Assembly (NCBI RefSeq): GCF_000407485.1 | Contig: NZ_ASWD01000005.1 | Location: forward strand, 1-64,000 | Reading direction: 5' to 3' | From: Enterococcus pallens ATCC BAA-351 | GTDB taxonomy: Bacteria > Bacillota > Bacilli > Lactobacillales > Enterococcaceae | DNA length: 64,000 bases | Shown: positions 42,877 through 51,417 of the stretch, piece after piece | Position numbering within the stretch: the first letter of the stretch is position 1 | Layout: every line of letters starts with the position of its first letter | Made by a program: the position numbers and the translations under genes | The notes under the pieces: generated by a model | The model's input: the letters and a program-made list of their open reading frames with translations, nothing else | The model's database searches: none | What the model was told of the DNA's origin: nothing

Positions 42877-43602
42877 TTGAGAAAGCTTACAATAGCATTG
42901 AGCAGCATCCTGTGTTTCTGTTTTTTCTTTTGCGGTACGTATACCGTACACGCGGAAAAAGCACTTCCTCCCGGCATGGTGATCGGGGATTCTGATGGTA
43001 TGTATGCAACCTCTGAGGGAGACTATTACGTAGATTTAGTAGATATTCTCCCCGGAGATGTGTACAAAAAAGAAATAACTATTCGTAGTTTAGATTTAGA
43101 AGAACCCTTTTCTTTAGGCATGCTGGTTGAAGAAATTGAGTCAAACGGATCAGTAGATTGGAAAAATCACATTACGGTGACCTTAACCTTAGATGGTGAA
43201 CAACTCTACCAGGGTCCATTATTAGGTGAAGCTGGGCAAGATTGGAGCAAGGTCCCATTAGAACTAGGTGTCTGCAAATATGGTACGGATAAGCTGTTGA
43301 CTGCTGAGTTTGCGGTAGATCCCCAATTAACTAATGAAAATTTACGGGAAGCCAGTACCTTGAAATTCTACTGGACATTTGTAGGAACAAAGGACCAGCC
43401 AACTGAACCCTCAGTATCTGAAGAGCCGAAACCTTCTAGTGACCGACCCGTTTTACCGAAAACAAAACCTACTGTTCAGCCGAATGGTAAGCGATTGCCC
43501 CAAACGGGTGAACACATTGTCTACAAATTTCTTTCTGGGTTATTACTCATATTGATTGCCCTATTTTTATGGAAAAAACGACGAGAGGAGGAGAAGGAAT
43601 GA
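42877..43602 (+). CDS. LPQTG-anchored surface protein of the BsaA locus
   Basis: 241 aa from TTG 42877 (AAGGGAG 12 bases upstream; weak). Signal peptide: MRKLTIALSSILCFCFFFCG. One beta-sandwich domain with DIL-P-GDVYKKEITIRSLDLE-type strands, resembling TasA-like adaptor proteins, spans to about residue 165. A Pro/Ser/Lys linker leads to the sorting signal LPQTGEH, a hydrophobic span and a KKRREEEKE tail. A sortase should attach it to peptidoglycan, making it a candidate wall anchor for fibres of the co-encoded BsaA-like proteins, as TapA does in Bacillus; that role is inference. Its stop overlaps the next ATG (ATGA). Confidence 0.85.
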   Translation: MRKLTIALSSILCFCFFFCGTYTVHAEKALPPGMVIGDSDGMYATSEGDYYVDLVDILPGDVYKKEITIRSLDLEEPFSLGMLVEEIESNGSVDWKNHITVTLTLDGEQLYQGPLLGEAGQDWSKVPLELGVCKYGTDKLLTAEFAVDPQLTNENLREASTLKFYWTFVGTKDQPTEPSVSEEPKPSSDRPVLPKTKPTVQPNGKRLPQTGEHIVYKFLSGLLLILIALFLWKKRREEEKE

Positions 43603-44444
43603 GTCAACGTGAAAAGCTTCGTCATTTACTTCGAGTTTTTTACAAAAGTAAAAGCTCTTTCGCCTTCTTTTCTCTTTTGTTGAGTTTACTTTTGGTGACA
43701 GGCAGCACCTACGCCTGGATTACTTCCAATGATGAACGGGTGAATCGCACCGAAGCTAACAAAAGACAGCTCTCAGCAAAAATTGATGGAAATCTCGAGA
43801 TGGTCCAGCATTTTTCCCCTGGAACGAAAGAAGCAAAAGAAATCCGTGTAACAAATAACGGAGAAGTTCCAGCTATTGTTCGTTTATCACTAACCGAATC
43901 ATTTGTCAGCTTTGAGACAGAGGTAGAAGACAATCATGGCAGCGGCAATGGAAATGGTAATCTAACTGCTTATGGTACTCCGGTTCTTCCAGCTATTCAA
44001 TTGGGAGACACTAGTACATGGATTGTTGGCAAGACGTACGAAATAAGTGCGGATAAGCATTATAAAGCCAACCACGTACTAAAGGAATTACCTTATGTAT
44101 ATCAAGGTACTCGGCCAGAACCGATGCCCGCCATTCAATTAAACTTTACCAATGGAAAGGTTTTTGATCATACGAATCAACCATCTGGCACGGACTCTGC
44201 GTACTGGTATTACGAGAATGGCTTCTTTTATTATTCAGAAGTGCTCAAGCCAGGCGATAGTTCGACCAATTTAATGAACAGCGTGACGTTAGATCCGACT
44301 TACTTAAACCAATATAAAGGCGCGTTTTATAAATTGGTTCCCGCGATGGATGCCCATGATATTACCAATGAATTAATGACTGATTGGGGCATTCAACCCA
44401 CTGATTTTGCTTATGGTATGTACCAAGACCAGCTATATAAATAA
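43599..44444 (+). CDS. BsaA/TasA-like SipW-dependent protein (second)
   Basis: 281 aa from ATG 43599, with GGAGGAGAAGGA upstream and an ATGA overlap with the LPQTG gene. The signal region SLLLVTGSTYAWITSNDERV repeats the G-[ST]-[FY]-AWIT motif of the first BsaA-like protein. The mature part has VQHFSPGTKEAKEIRVTNNG and VPAIVRLSLTESFVSFETE, the same core as the major protein, and a WYYENGFFYYSEVLKPGDSS segment shared with it (WFYYTVPVKSGE there). Likely a minor fibre component or assembly partner. Confidence 0.85.
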   Translation: MSQREKLRHLLRVFYKSKSSFAFFSLLLSLLLVTGSTYAWITSNDERVNRTEANKRQLSAKIDGNLEMVQHFSPGTKEAKEIRVTNNGEVPAIVRLSLTESFVSFETEVEDNHGSGNGNGNLTAYGTPVLPAIQLGDTSTWIVGKTYEISADKHYKANHVLKELPYVYQGTRPEPMPAIQLNFTNGKVFDHTNQPSGTDSAYWYYENGFFYYSEVLKPGDSSTNLMNSVTLDPTYLNQYKGAFYKLVPAMDAHDITNELMTDWGIQPTDFAYGMYQDQLYK

Positions 44445-44455
44445 GGAGGAACACG

Positions 44456-45100
44456 ATGAAACGGAAAAAACCATTAACTCGAAAGCTGAGTTATTTATTT
44501 GTTTCAATTATTCTCGTCCTCCTGTTGATTGGTGGCAGCTACTTTGTTTATGCGGCAATGACAGCAAAGGATTGTCGAGAAGCCGATTTTCAAATTGGTC
44601 AAGTTGAAACGAAGCTTGACGAAGATTTCGACGAGACAATTACTGAAATTCATCCAGATCAAAGCCGTACAAAGGAAGTAACCGTTAAAAATAATGGAAC
44701 CATCAAACAATTTATTCGGGTAATGGTATTGCCGGAAGCACAGGCGGATGTTGCAGATGATCCAAATAGTAAACAAGCTTTGCCAATTACGGTCGGAACA
44801 GAGTTGATCGTTGAACAATTGAATACGACTGACTGGAAATATGGTGGGGATGGTTATTACTACTATATAAAAGAAGCAGTTGAACCGTTAAAAAATACTG
44901 AGCCGTTGTTTCATTCTATTAAGCTCGATCCTAACCTGAGTCCCAATTATCATCAGTCTGCTCTCACGATTCCAATTAAAGTAGAAGCAGTGAACTGTGC
45001 AGACAATGTGTATCGGGAGGCATGGTGGCAAGGAGCCGTTCCAACGGATCCAACACTGAAGGCAATTGATGACAATTTGAAGGATCTTGTAGAAAAGTAA
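44456..45100 (+). CDS. BsaA/TasA-like SipW-dependent protein (third, short)
   Basis: 214 aa; ATG 44456 with AAGGAGG upstream. The signal segment is IILVLLLIGGSYFVYAAMTA. Core features are HPDQSRTKEVTVKNNGTIKQ, FIRVMVLPEAQ and DGYYYYIKEAVEPLKNTEP. It is the most divergent of the three and the only one with Cys in the mature part (DCREAD and VNCADN), which could form a disulphide. It ends the structural part of the locus before a terminator. Role in fibre capping or nucleation is possible but unproven. Confidence 0.8.
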   Translation: MKRKKPLTRKLSYLFVSIILVLLLIGGSYFVYAAMTAKDCREADFQIGQVETKLDEDFDETITEIHPDQSRTKEVTVKNNGTIKQFIRVMVLPEAQADVADDPNSKQALPITVGTELIVEQLNTTDWKYGGDGYYYYIKEAVEPLKNTEPLFHSIKLDPNLSPNYHQSALTIPIKVEAVNCADNVYREAWWQGAVPTDPTLKAIDDNLKDLVEK

Positions 45101-45105
45101 TGATG

Positions 45106-45143
45106 AAAAGGGACACAGGACTTATTCTGTATCCCTTTTTTAA
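45106..45143 (+). terminator. Intrinsic terminator after the BsaA-like genes
   Basis: AAAAGGGACACAG (45106-45118) pairs with CTGTATCCCTTTT (45127-45139) with one mismatch, then TT and an A-run. It separates structural genes from the regulator genes. Confidence 0.75.
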
Positions 45144-45205
45144 AAAAATCATCGCAGGTGAATAGATAATCGGAAGAGTAAGAAGAGAAAGAGGCGCGAA
45201 GATCA

Positions 45206-45391
45206 GTGATTTATTTATTGTTACTGGTGTTAGGACTGGCGTTGGTTGTTCACAGCTATTTGATAATGTCTTTGCTAAAAAGTCAAAAGGAAATACAGCT
45301 GAGACTTAGACGATTATCCCGTCCGAAAGAACCGAGACGACCAGCTAAAAAGGCAGCATCACACTTAACAAAGGAAAAAAGGAAAATTTGA
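45206..45391 (+). CDS. Small single-span membrane protein with basic tail
   Basis: 61 aa from GTG 45206; the upstream AGAGG is about 12 bases away, so the start is weak. One span (MIYLLLLVLGLALVVHSYLI) and a Lys/Arg/Pro-rich cytoplasmic tail (SRPKEPRRPAKKAASH). No recognised family. It lies 20 bases before the recombinase-like membrane protein and may be its partner. Confidence 0.5.
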   Translation: MIYLLLLVLGLALVVHSYLIMSLLKSQKEIQLRLRRLSRPKEPRRPAKKAASHLTKEKRKI

Positions 45392-45411
45392 AATAAAAGG
45401 GGCAAGGAATC

Positions 45412-46161
45412 ATGAATCTTGGCTATGCACGAGGCTATCAATTTAATCAACAGCTAGATCTGTTAGAGGATTATCCAGTAGAAGAACTCTTTTCTGATGG
45501 AAATCAGGAGGTTGAGGCACTCGATGCTCCTACTAGCGAGTTTCAGGCACTCTTAAAATTTGCCCAAGCTGGCGACCATTTAGTGATTACCTCTTGGGAA
45601 GTCATCTCACGAGATTATCGACAAATCTTAGCCTGCCTAGATCAATTAGAAGCGTTGGAAATGACGTTAGATGTGTTAACTCTCCCAAGGTTAACAATAG
45701 AGGAATGGCGTCAACTATTCCGCTGGTCTATACATAACGATCGCTTGTTGCACCCTACCTTATTTAAGTTGGGGAAAGAAAGAGAGCGCAGCAAGGCTGC
45801 CTACTCTTTATTCAGTAAAGAACCTGAAGCACGAAAACTATACCGTGAAATTATCTGGCTATTAGTTGAAAAACAAACGATTCGTCAGGTTGCACGTCAA
45901 AAGCGAGTACCGTTGGAGACTGTTTATCGGATCCAGCAAAACGTAAAGCAGATTCAATTAGCAATAGTTCTGGTACTATGCTTTTTACTAGCAATCTTTA
46001 GTATCAAATTGGCAGAAGCCTATTTTGATCAATTATGGATTCAAGTAGTCATCTGTATCGTGGTGACACTGATTATTATTTGGAATGTACTGCTGGATAC
46101 CGAAGCCGAAGAACCAGCAGCAAAAAGAAAAAATTTCGCAGAAGAAAATAAGAAAAGGTGA
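45412..46161 (+). CDS. Degenerate serine-recombinase-like protein with membrane-anchored C-terminus
   Basis: 249 aa; ATG 45412 with GGGGCAAGGA upstream. Residues 1-95 follow a resolvase/invertase N-terminal domain: LGYARGYQFNQQLDLLEDY, EFQALLKFAQAGDHLVITSW, ISRDYRQILACLDQLEAL, MTLDVLTLP. The nucleophile Ser of YxRxS is replaced (YARGY), so strand exchange is unlikely. Residues about 143-182 hold a resolvase-type HTH (EKQTIRQVARQKRVPLETVY). Two membrane spans follow (LAIVLVLCFLLAIFSIKLAE; WIQVVICIVVTLIIIWNVLL). A DNA-binding, membrane-anchored regulator of the matrix genes is the likeliest reading. It overlaps the next gene's upstream codons. Confidence 0.72.
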   Translation: MNLGYARGYQFNQQLDLLEDYPVEELFSDGNQEVEALDAPTSEFQALLKFAQAGDHLVITSWEVISRDYRQILACLDQLEALEMTLDVLTLPRLTIEEWRQLFRWSIHNDRLLHPTLFKLGKERERSKAAYSLFSKEPEARKLYREIIWLLVEKQTIRQVARQKRVPLETVYRIQQNVKQIQLAIVLVLCFLLAIFSIKLAEAYFDQLWIQVVICIVVTLIIIWNVLLDTEAEEPAAKRKNFAEENKKR

Positions 46162-46166
46162 TGTTT

Positions 46167-46880
46167 ATGCAGCATGCATTGATTTTGACAAAAAGTACAG
46201 TATCCGAAGAAGGACTAATTGAAAAGCTAAGACGATTAAACTATGAAACCTTATGTTCAAGTGATTTGCTTTACCATTTACAAAAGTATACCTCGTCTTC
46301 ATTCTTCTCCTATTTTCATTGGGTATTTTTAAGTGAAACCCTTTGTAACGATGAGGTTGACCATGTCCTGAACCAATTAAAGGATCAACCAGTCTTCCTA
46401 GTGCGGATGGTAGAAAGGGCAATGGATGAAGAAGAAATGGTTCGTTTAGAAGAGCAAGGAATGTCTGGCAGTCTCGAAAAGAATGCCTCCTTTGAAGAAA
46501 TTCGAGAAAAATTACATGGTCTTCAAAAGGAAATCCGTAACAAACAACAAGACACAAATAAGATGGCCGTTTTTGAGAGCATTGAAAAAGAAGGACTAAG
46601 ACCACTAATCAGCAGATTATCTAAGACAGAGAAAAGGCTGTTTGACAACCTGTTAAATGCCTATTCAAAGGGGACTGTTCTTTCACGAACTGAATTGTGT
46701 GAACGATTATGGTCAGACGGCGGAACCTCTTCAAATATGAGTCAACTCTCCTGCCTAATTAACAAGCTGAAACGAAAGCTGGAAGAAGGCGGTATTACCG
46801 GTGAAACTATTGTTACCCTGTGGGGAAGAGGCTATAAATTGAGCAGTGAATTTTCCGAATTTTGGATTCAGCATACGTAA
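46167..46880 (+). CDS. Winged-helix regulator with receiver-like N-terminus
   Basis: 238 aa from ATG 46167; AAAAGGTG lies 8-9 bases upstream, and ATG 46161 is an alternative. Residues 1-115 resemble a receiver-like alpha/beta domain (MQHALILTKSTVSEEGLIEK, HWVFLSETLCND) but lack the acidic pocket and the phosphorylated Asp of true response regulators. The C-terminal domain is of OmpR/PhoB type: LSKTEKRLFDNLLNAYSKG, RTELCERLWSDGG, SQLSCLINKLKRKLEEGG, TLWGRGYKL. It is coupled to the membrane-anchored recombinase-like gene and stands before a large surface-protein gene, so it probably controls the matrix locus. Confidence 0.75.
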   Translation: MQHALILTKSTVSEEGLIEKLRRLNYETLCSSDLLYHLQKYTSSSFFSYFHWVFLSETLCNDEVDHVLNQLKDQPVFLVRMVERAMDEEEMVRLEEQGMSGSLEKNASFEEIREKLHGLQKEIRNKQQDTNKMAVFESIEKEGLRPLISRLSKTEKRLFDNLLNAYSKGTVLSRTELCERLWSDGGTSSNMSQLSCLINKLKRKLEEGGITGETIVTLWGRGYKLSSEFSEFWIQHT

Positions 46881-46989
46881 TAGGACTAATTATTTCAACA
46901 ATGTTTAAGTGCCAATAAGAGTAACAAATGAGGAACTCTCCACTGTTTTTTTGCACGGTAAAGTAGGATTGAAAGGGATGATCTAAAAA

Positions 46990-49701
46990 ATGAAAATGAA
47001 ATTCAGGTATAAAATAGGAGCACTTATCTTGGCAATAACAGTAGCAGGTACCCTCTTCTTATTCGGCGCAAAGCCTGCAGAACAACCTCAAAATGTTAAG
47101 GCAATGTCTAATAACATTTCTGGTGATATGACCTTTGAAGAGCACAAAAAACTATTTGAAGATTCCTATCTAGCAGCAAATGATGCATACAATGCCAAGC
47201 ACGGCTTTGACCCATTGAGTGGAAAGGTGGTAACTGTTGATACGTACAGTTCAACCACATCCAGTGCCAACCAGTGGGGATATGGATTTGTAGAAGCTTA
47301 TGAGGATGAAGATGTTACGAAGATCATTATGTTAAATGATATTAGTTCACCGATAACTACTTCCGGAAACAGCATTGGTAATCGGCAAAGCTCCATAGAG
47401 ATTGATGGAGGCGGGTTCAAACTTTTACTTTATCACAGAAACCTTTCTATTGCTGAGCCAGCAAGTGGAACTCAGTCAGTTTTCCACATGCATGATTTGA
47501 CCGCAGCCCAATCAAATGAATACTCTGGGACCGGTGGATCAGAAGCTGCTAATCGAAAAGCCCTTATTAGAGGGGATGGTGGTATCCATGGTGATGGAGA
47601 CGTTTCTAAAAATTGGTATTTTAGATTTGGAAATGTTTTTACAGATTATGATGCCTCCAAATACGAGGGAGAAAACAAAGATTATTCCACTTTTGTGGGA
47701 CGTTGGGCCCGGATTAATCAGTCTGAAGTGACTATGTATGGTTATAATATATTGGTTACAGGTTCAGAAAACTTTTATACGGGTAGTATAGTTGTTGAGG
47801 ATAATACGGTTTGGAAAGGAACTAATTGTGGAGAGAATTATTCTGTTGTGTGGTTCACTACAAGACAACTTGACGGGGCAACTGGAATAAGTGGTGAATT
47901 TACTATAGGGAAAAATGCATTTGTTTATTTAAGAAATACTACAGATGGAGCTAACTATCCAGCAATTTATGCTCATTATTCAACAATTACTGTAGGTGAA
48001 GAATCATTCTTTAATGTAAATATGAAAGGTAGAGCAATTTCAAATTTTGATAATACCCCAGCTGGTGGTAAAAACCGTTATACCACTAAACAATTCATAG
48101 CTAAAGAAAACTCGCACGTAAATTTGTTGTCTAGAGGTACAGGTTCTGTAGTCAAACTAGACTATTCTAATAATGATATTACGTCTGATATGCAATTCAA
48201 AACTGCAAAGAATTCTGAAGTCTTTATTTATGGTAATACCAATGCCGGTATTGTTTCAATGACTGGTAGCGGTGCTCTATTTGAATTAGATTCTCCAAAA
48301 TTGTTTGAAATTCGAAATTCTAGAGAAGCTACAGTTTCAAGCAGGTCTTTTCTAGATATTAAGGCAGGAAACACATTTACAATTAAGGATAGTGATATCA
48401 ACCTCTGGAAAAACGATAATTTGACGGAGGCATCAAATTTAGTTTATGAAAAAGTCGGATATCTTACAGCTGATGGTCCGACAATAACCTCTGACAATGA
48501 GGATTTGCAAAATAATTTTACAAGTAATGGGTTCCGTAGAATTAATGGATTGAACATCCCTCCAGAAGTAATCTGGGATCATCTAACAGATGCTGAAAAA
48601 AGTTATCAAGCAAGAGTCAGTTTGGGTCTAATTCCTACTGGAGAGTTTGATAATAATGGGATGCCGATTATGATAGATGCTTGGGCATCAACCGGACAAG
48701 CAGTAGTTTCTTTCAAGGATACGTATGGGAATACACATTCTCCTCTAGCTATTGAAAGTGATGGCTATGCTAAATATACGGATACTGAGTTTCAGAAAGC
48801 AACTCTTGACATGGAAGGAACTGCTACACGAGGGGTTAGCTGGGTTGGTGACATTGGTAAAACAACTGTTATTGACGTAACCCCACCAACACCAATAAAT
48901 CTAACTAAAGGAAAAATTACAACGACCGATAAATCATTGAGTGCTACTGGTGTAGAGCCAAATGCAAAGGTCTATCTATCAGTGAATGATGGTTCATTAA
49001 CAGAAGCTGGAACTGCAAATGCTGCCGGAGAATGGTCGTATCAGCTAGGATCAACTTTCGAGAAGGATACGAAGGTTCAGATCTATTTAGAAGACAATGC
49101 AGCCGACTACCCAGCTGATTTTGACAGCACAGGCTTGGAGTCTACTCATATAGCTTCAGGCAACCGTAACCCTAAAACCGATGTAACCTATAAGGATACT
49201 ACGTTTAAGGCTGCAACTACTTATATTGTTGAACAAGCAACTGTTAAGCTGCATATTCGTCAAATGGTTGTTGGGTCAGCTGCTGATAAGGAAGTACTAA
49301 CTATACCAACTGAGGGATACCTGACCATCGAAAACACAGATACGATTAAGTACAATGCTCATTTTGCTAGTGGCTATGAATTAACCGATGCAGCAGACAA
49401 TGATCAAGTGGAGTTCAAATCAATGGTTTTTGAGCTTGTTGATGCTGATAACTATAGCTTGCTTAAACTAAAACCGATCATTCCAGCTTATTATCAAAAC
49501 TATGGATATATAGTTACTGACACGGAGGAGAAGCCGTCAATCAATACTCATACTATTCAACCAGGTTATTATGAGTATGATTTTAACGATGGAGTTTATG
49601 AAAAATGGGTAACGCTATACATTCAGCCGAATCAAACAGATATAAAACCTTATAGTTGGGACTATAAGCTAAATGATATTGGGAAAATTAAAATTCCTTA
49701 G
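46990..49701 (+). CDS. Large secreted beta-helix adhesin-like protein
   Basis: 903 aa; ATG 46990 with AAAGGGATGA upstream. Signal peptide: MKMKFRYKIGALILAITVAG. Residues about 90-500 look like a pectate-lyase-like beta-helix (IMLNDISSPITTSGN, IEIDGGGFKLLLYHR, SEVTMYGYNILVTGS), as in surface proteins found near WxL and LPXTG genes. A bacterial Ig-like module follows at about 635-720 (TPPTPINLTKGKITTTDKSL, GEWSYQLGSTFE). There is no LPXTG motif or C-terminal membrane span, and no clear WxL repeats, so attachment is unknown. It lies just after the regulator pair. Confidence 0.75.
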   Translation: MKMKFRYKIGALILAITVAGTLFLFGAKPAEQPQNVKAMSNNISGDMTFEEHKKLFEDSYLAANDAYNAKHGFDPLSGKVVTVDTYSSTTSSANQWGYGFVEAYEDEDVTKIIMLNDISSPITTSGNSIGNRQSSIEIDGGGFKLLLYHRNLSIAEPASGTQSVFHMHDLTAAQSNEYSGTGGSEAANRKALIRGDGGIHGDGDVSKNWYFRFGNVFTDYDASKYEGENKDYSTFVGRWARINQSEVTMYGYNILVTGSENFYTGSIVVEDNTVWKGTNCGENYSVVWFTTRQLDGATGISGEFTIGKNAFVYLRNTTDGANYPAIYAHYSTITVGEESFFNVNMKGRAISNFDNTPAGGKNRYTTKQFIAKENSHVNLLSRGTGSVVKLDYSNNDITSDMQFKTAKNSEVFIYGNTNAGIVSMTGSGALFELDSPKLFEIRNSREATVSSRSFLDIKAGNTFTIKDSDINLWKNDNLTEASNLVYEKVGYLTADGPTITSDNEDLQNNFTSNGFRRINGLNIPPEVIWDHLTDAEKSYQARVSLGLIPTGEFDNNGMPIMIDAWASTGQAVVSFKDTYGNTHSPLAIESDGYAKYTDTEFQKATLDMEGTATRGVSWVGDIGKTTVIDVTPPTPINLTKGKITTTDKSLSATGVEPNAKVYLSVNDGSLTEAGTANAAGEWSYQLGSTFEKDTKVQIYLEDNAADYPADFDSTGLESTHIASGNRNPKTDVTYKDTTFKAATTYIVEQATVKLHIRQMVVGSAADKEVLTIPTEGYLTIENTDTIKYNAHFASGYELTDAADNDQVEFKSMVFELVDADNYSLLKLKPIIPAYYQNYGYIVTDTEEKPSINTHTIQPGYYEYDFNDGVYEKWVTLYIQPNQTDIKPYSWDYKLNDIGKIKIP

Positions 49702-49752
49702 TCTAATTCTTTATTCACTTAGCAATTTGGATAGAAATTGCGTTAAGTAAGT

Positions 49753-49800
49753 CAACATATGCCCCTATTCAAATAGGGTATATGTTGTTCTAGTTGTTTT
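49753..49800 (+). terminator. Putative intrinsic terminator
   Basis: CAACATA (49753-49759) pairs with TATGTTG (49781-49787), and the inner CCCTAT (49763-49768) with ATAGGG (49773-49778). The T-run after it is weak. Confidence 0.5.
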
Positions 49801-49899
49801 AATATGTCCAAGAAACTAAATCGTCTTTTTTCTGGTTAAGAGTAAAGTCGGTTTAGTTTTCTTTAACATATAAAATAATTTATTTAGGAGGAATGAAAG

Positions 49900-50715
49900 A
49901 TGAAAATGAAAGGGTTTTCTAAGGTTGCTTTGTTGGTTGTTGTATTAATAGGATGCAGTGTTTTAGGAGTTAAGCTATCAGTTGCTAATGAGAAGAAGGT
50001 TTATATTTTTGATGATCAGCTTAGAGAGGTAATGGTTTGGGAGGCTTCAAAGGAAACTGGTGAAACAATTGAGGATGAATTACCTACAGTAAGACAATTG
50101 GAAGAGATTCAAGAAGTTAGCTTCATGGATGTAACTTCTATAGAGGGGTTACAATATGCTAAAAATACAAAATTGTTAACAATTACGAATGATGATTATT
50201 CAGAAACAAAACGTACTATAACGGATCTACGACCAATAGGGGAATTGACCCAATTAGAGAGTATTATGTGTTACAGTTTTTTAACGAAGGAGGAACCTGA
50301 GCAAGATATTTCGTATATGAAGAATCTGAATGAGTTGAAATCCCTTCACCTGAGTAACTTTCCAGTATTAGATATCACTCCACTTTCGGGGTTAAAAAAT
50401 TTGGAGTATTTGGTGGTAAATCAAGCTTATCCAGTATCAATTGATTCTATAGCAGTCAATTCAGCCGATCGTTCCTGTGTTATGGAGCAACCTGTTAAGT
50501 ATTCTACTCAATTTGATAATGCTGTTAAAACGATTGAATGTAAAGATGAAAAGGGAAATGAGTTTCCTGATGTACATGTAGAAACTGATGGAAGAAAAGT
50601 CAGCATTACGAACATTCCAACAGATATGAATGAACTATTTTTGCAATTTCATGGATATACCGAAAAATCAATTAATGCTGATTTTATAGTCAAAATCCCA
50701 ATTTTCTGGTATTAA
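49900..50715 (+). CDS. Leucine-rich-repeat secreted protein, lipoprotein candidate
   Basis: 271 aa; ATG 49900 with AGGAGGAAT. The N-terminal sequence SKVALLVVVLIGCSVLGVKL contains LIGC, which fits a lipobox, so it may be lipid-anchored; a Sec-cleaved form is the alternative. Residues about 70-180 carry internalin-like leucine-rich repeats (TSIEGLQYAKNTKLLTI, ITDLRPIGELTQLESIM, ITPLSGLKNLEYLVV). A C-terminal beta domain follows. No sorting signal. It stands alone after the adhesin-like gene. Confidence 0.72.
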   Translation: MKMKGFSKVALLVVVLIGCSVLGVKLSVANEKKVYIFDDQLREVMVWEASKETGETIEDELPTVRQLEEIQEVSFMDVTSIEGLQYAKNTKLLTITNDDYSETKRTITDLRPIGELTQLESIMCYSFLTKEEPEQDISYMKNLNELKSLHLSNFPVLDITPLSGLKNLEYLVVNQAYPVSIDSIAVNSADRSCVMEQPVKYSTQFDNAVKTIECKDEKGNEFPDVHVETDGRKVSITNIPTDMNELFLQFHGYTEKSINADFIVKIPIFWY

Positions 50716-50915
50716 TTTCTTGTAGTGATTAAAAAAAGCTAGATAAGAATAAAGTATATTCTGATTCCATTAGGACCAATCGGGAAAATATCTGCTTTAT
50801 ACTATGCAGACCTCTTGAGAAACTTCTAGAATCATTATAAAAAAAGTCGATTACTTACTGAATTTCTAATTGATGAGATTAAAACGATTCATTCAAGCAT
50901 TAAACATATTTTATT

Positions 50916-50959
50916 AAGCGGTAGAAAACGTTGATTATATACGATTTCTACCGCTTTTT
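50916..50959 (+). terminator. Intrinsic terminator
   Basis: Perfect 12-bp arms AAGCGGTAGAAA (50916-50927) and TTTCTACCGCTT (50945-50956), followed by TTTA. Confidence 0.75.
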
Positions 50960-51035
50960 AAGTAATACACCAATAAGAGGTACATTTACTCCTAAAGAGG
51001 AAAATGACCTTCCACTCATTACTTACTGAATCATC

Positions 51036-51069
51036 ACCCTCAAATTTATCGAATAATTTGAGGGTTTTT
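51036..51069 (+). terminator. Intrinsic terminator
   Basis: Perfect 11-bp arms ACCCTCAAATT (51036-51046) and AATTTGAGGGT (51055-51065), 8-base loop, T-run TTTTT. Confidence 0.75.
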
Positions 51070-51355
51070 AAATTGACTACTGACGATAAATCGCTAGTCT
51101 CTACTTAATTACACGCCTCCATATTCCGCTATCCTTATTTTTTTTCTTCCTTAATCGCAATCAATCATGCCCCTTTCTAAAAATAGAATTTTCAATTTTT
51201 TTCGAGTTTAATCAAAAAATGGCATCAACAAAATAAGCTGAATTTCGCTATAGTAGCTATTTCAACTTGAAGCTCTTTGTTCTGTGTATACACTTTACGG
51301 TGGTCTCCCTCTTGGAAAAAATTGAAATAATATGAATAAAAATGGAAATATATGA

Positions 51356-51384
51356 TTGTAAGTGGTTGTGGTTTGTGGTATGCT
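51356..51384 (+). promoter_or_regulatory. Sigma-A promoter of the TIM-barrel/PTS operon
   Basis: -35 TTGTAA (51356-51361), 17-base spacer, -10 TATGCT (51379-51384). The start codon of the first gene follows at 51418 after AGGAGGA. Confidence 0.65.
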
Positions 51385-51417
51385 CTACATGTAAAGAAAA
51401 GACAGGAGGAAAAACAA

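Larger units (their letters stand above)
50716..51417. other. 702-base intergenic region with two terminators and a promoter
   Basis: No credible gene. Two intrinsic-terminator-like hairpins (50916-50959 and 51036-51069) and, at its end, the promoter of the sugar operon (51356-51384). The stretch between is AT-rich without recognisable features. Confidence 0.6.

Noticed and set aside
45412-46161. Active site-specific recombinase with invertible DNA
   Set aside because: The nucleophile Ser is not at its position, the C-terminus is membrane-spanning, and no flanking inverted repeats were noticed.
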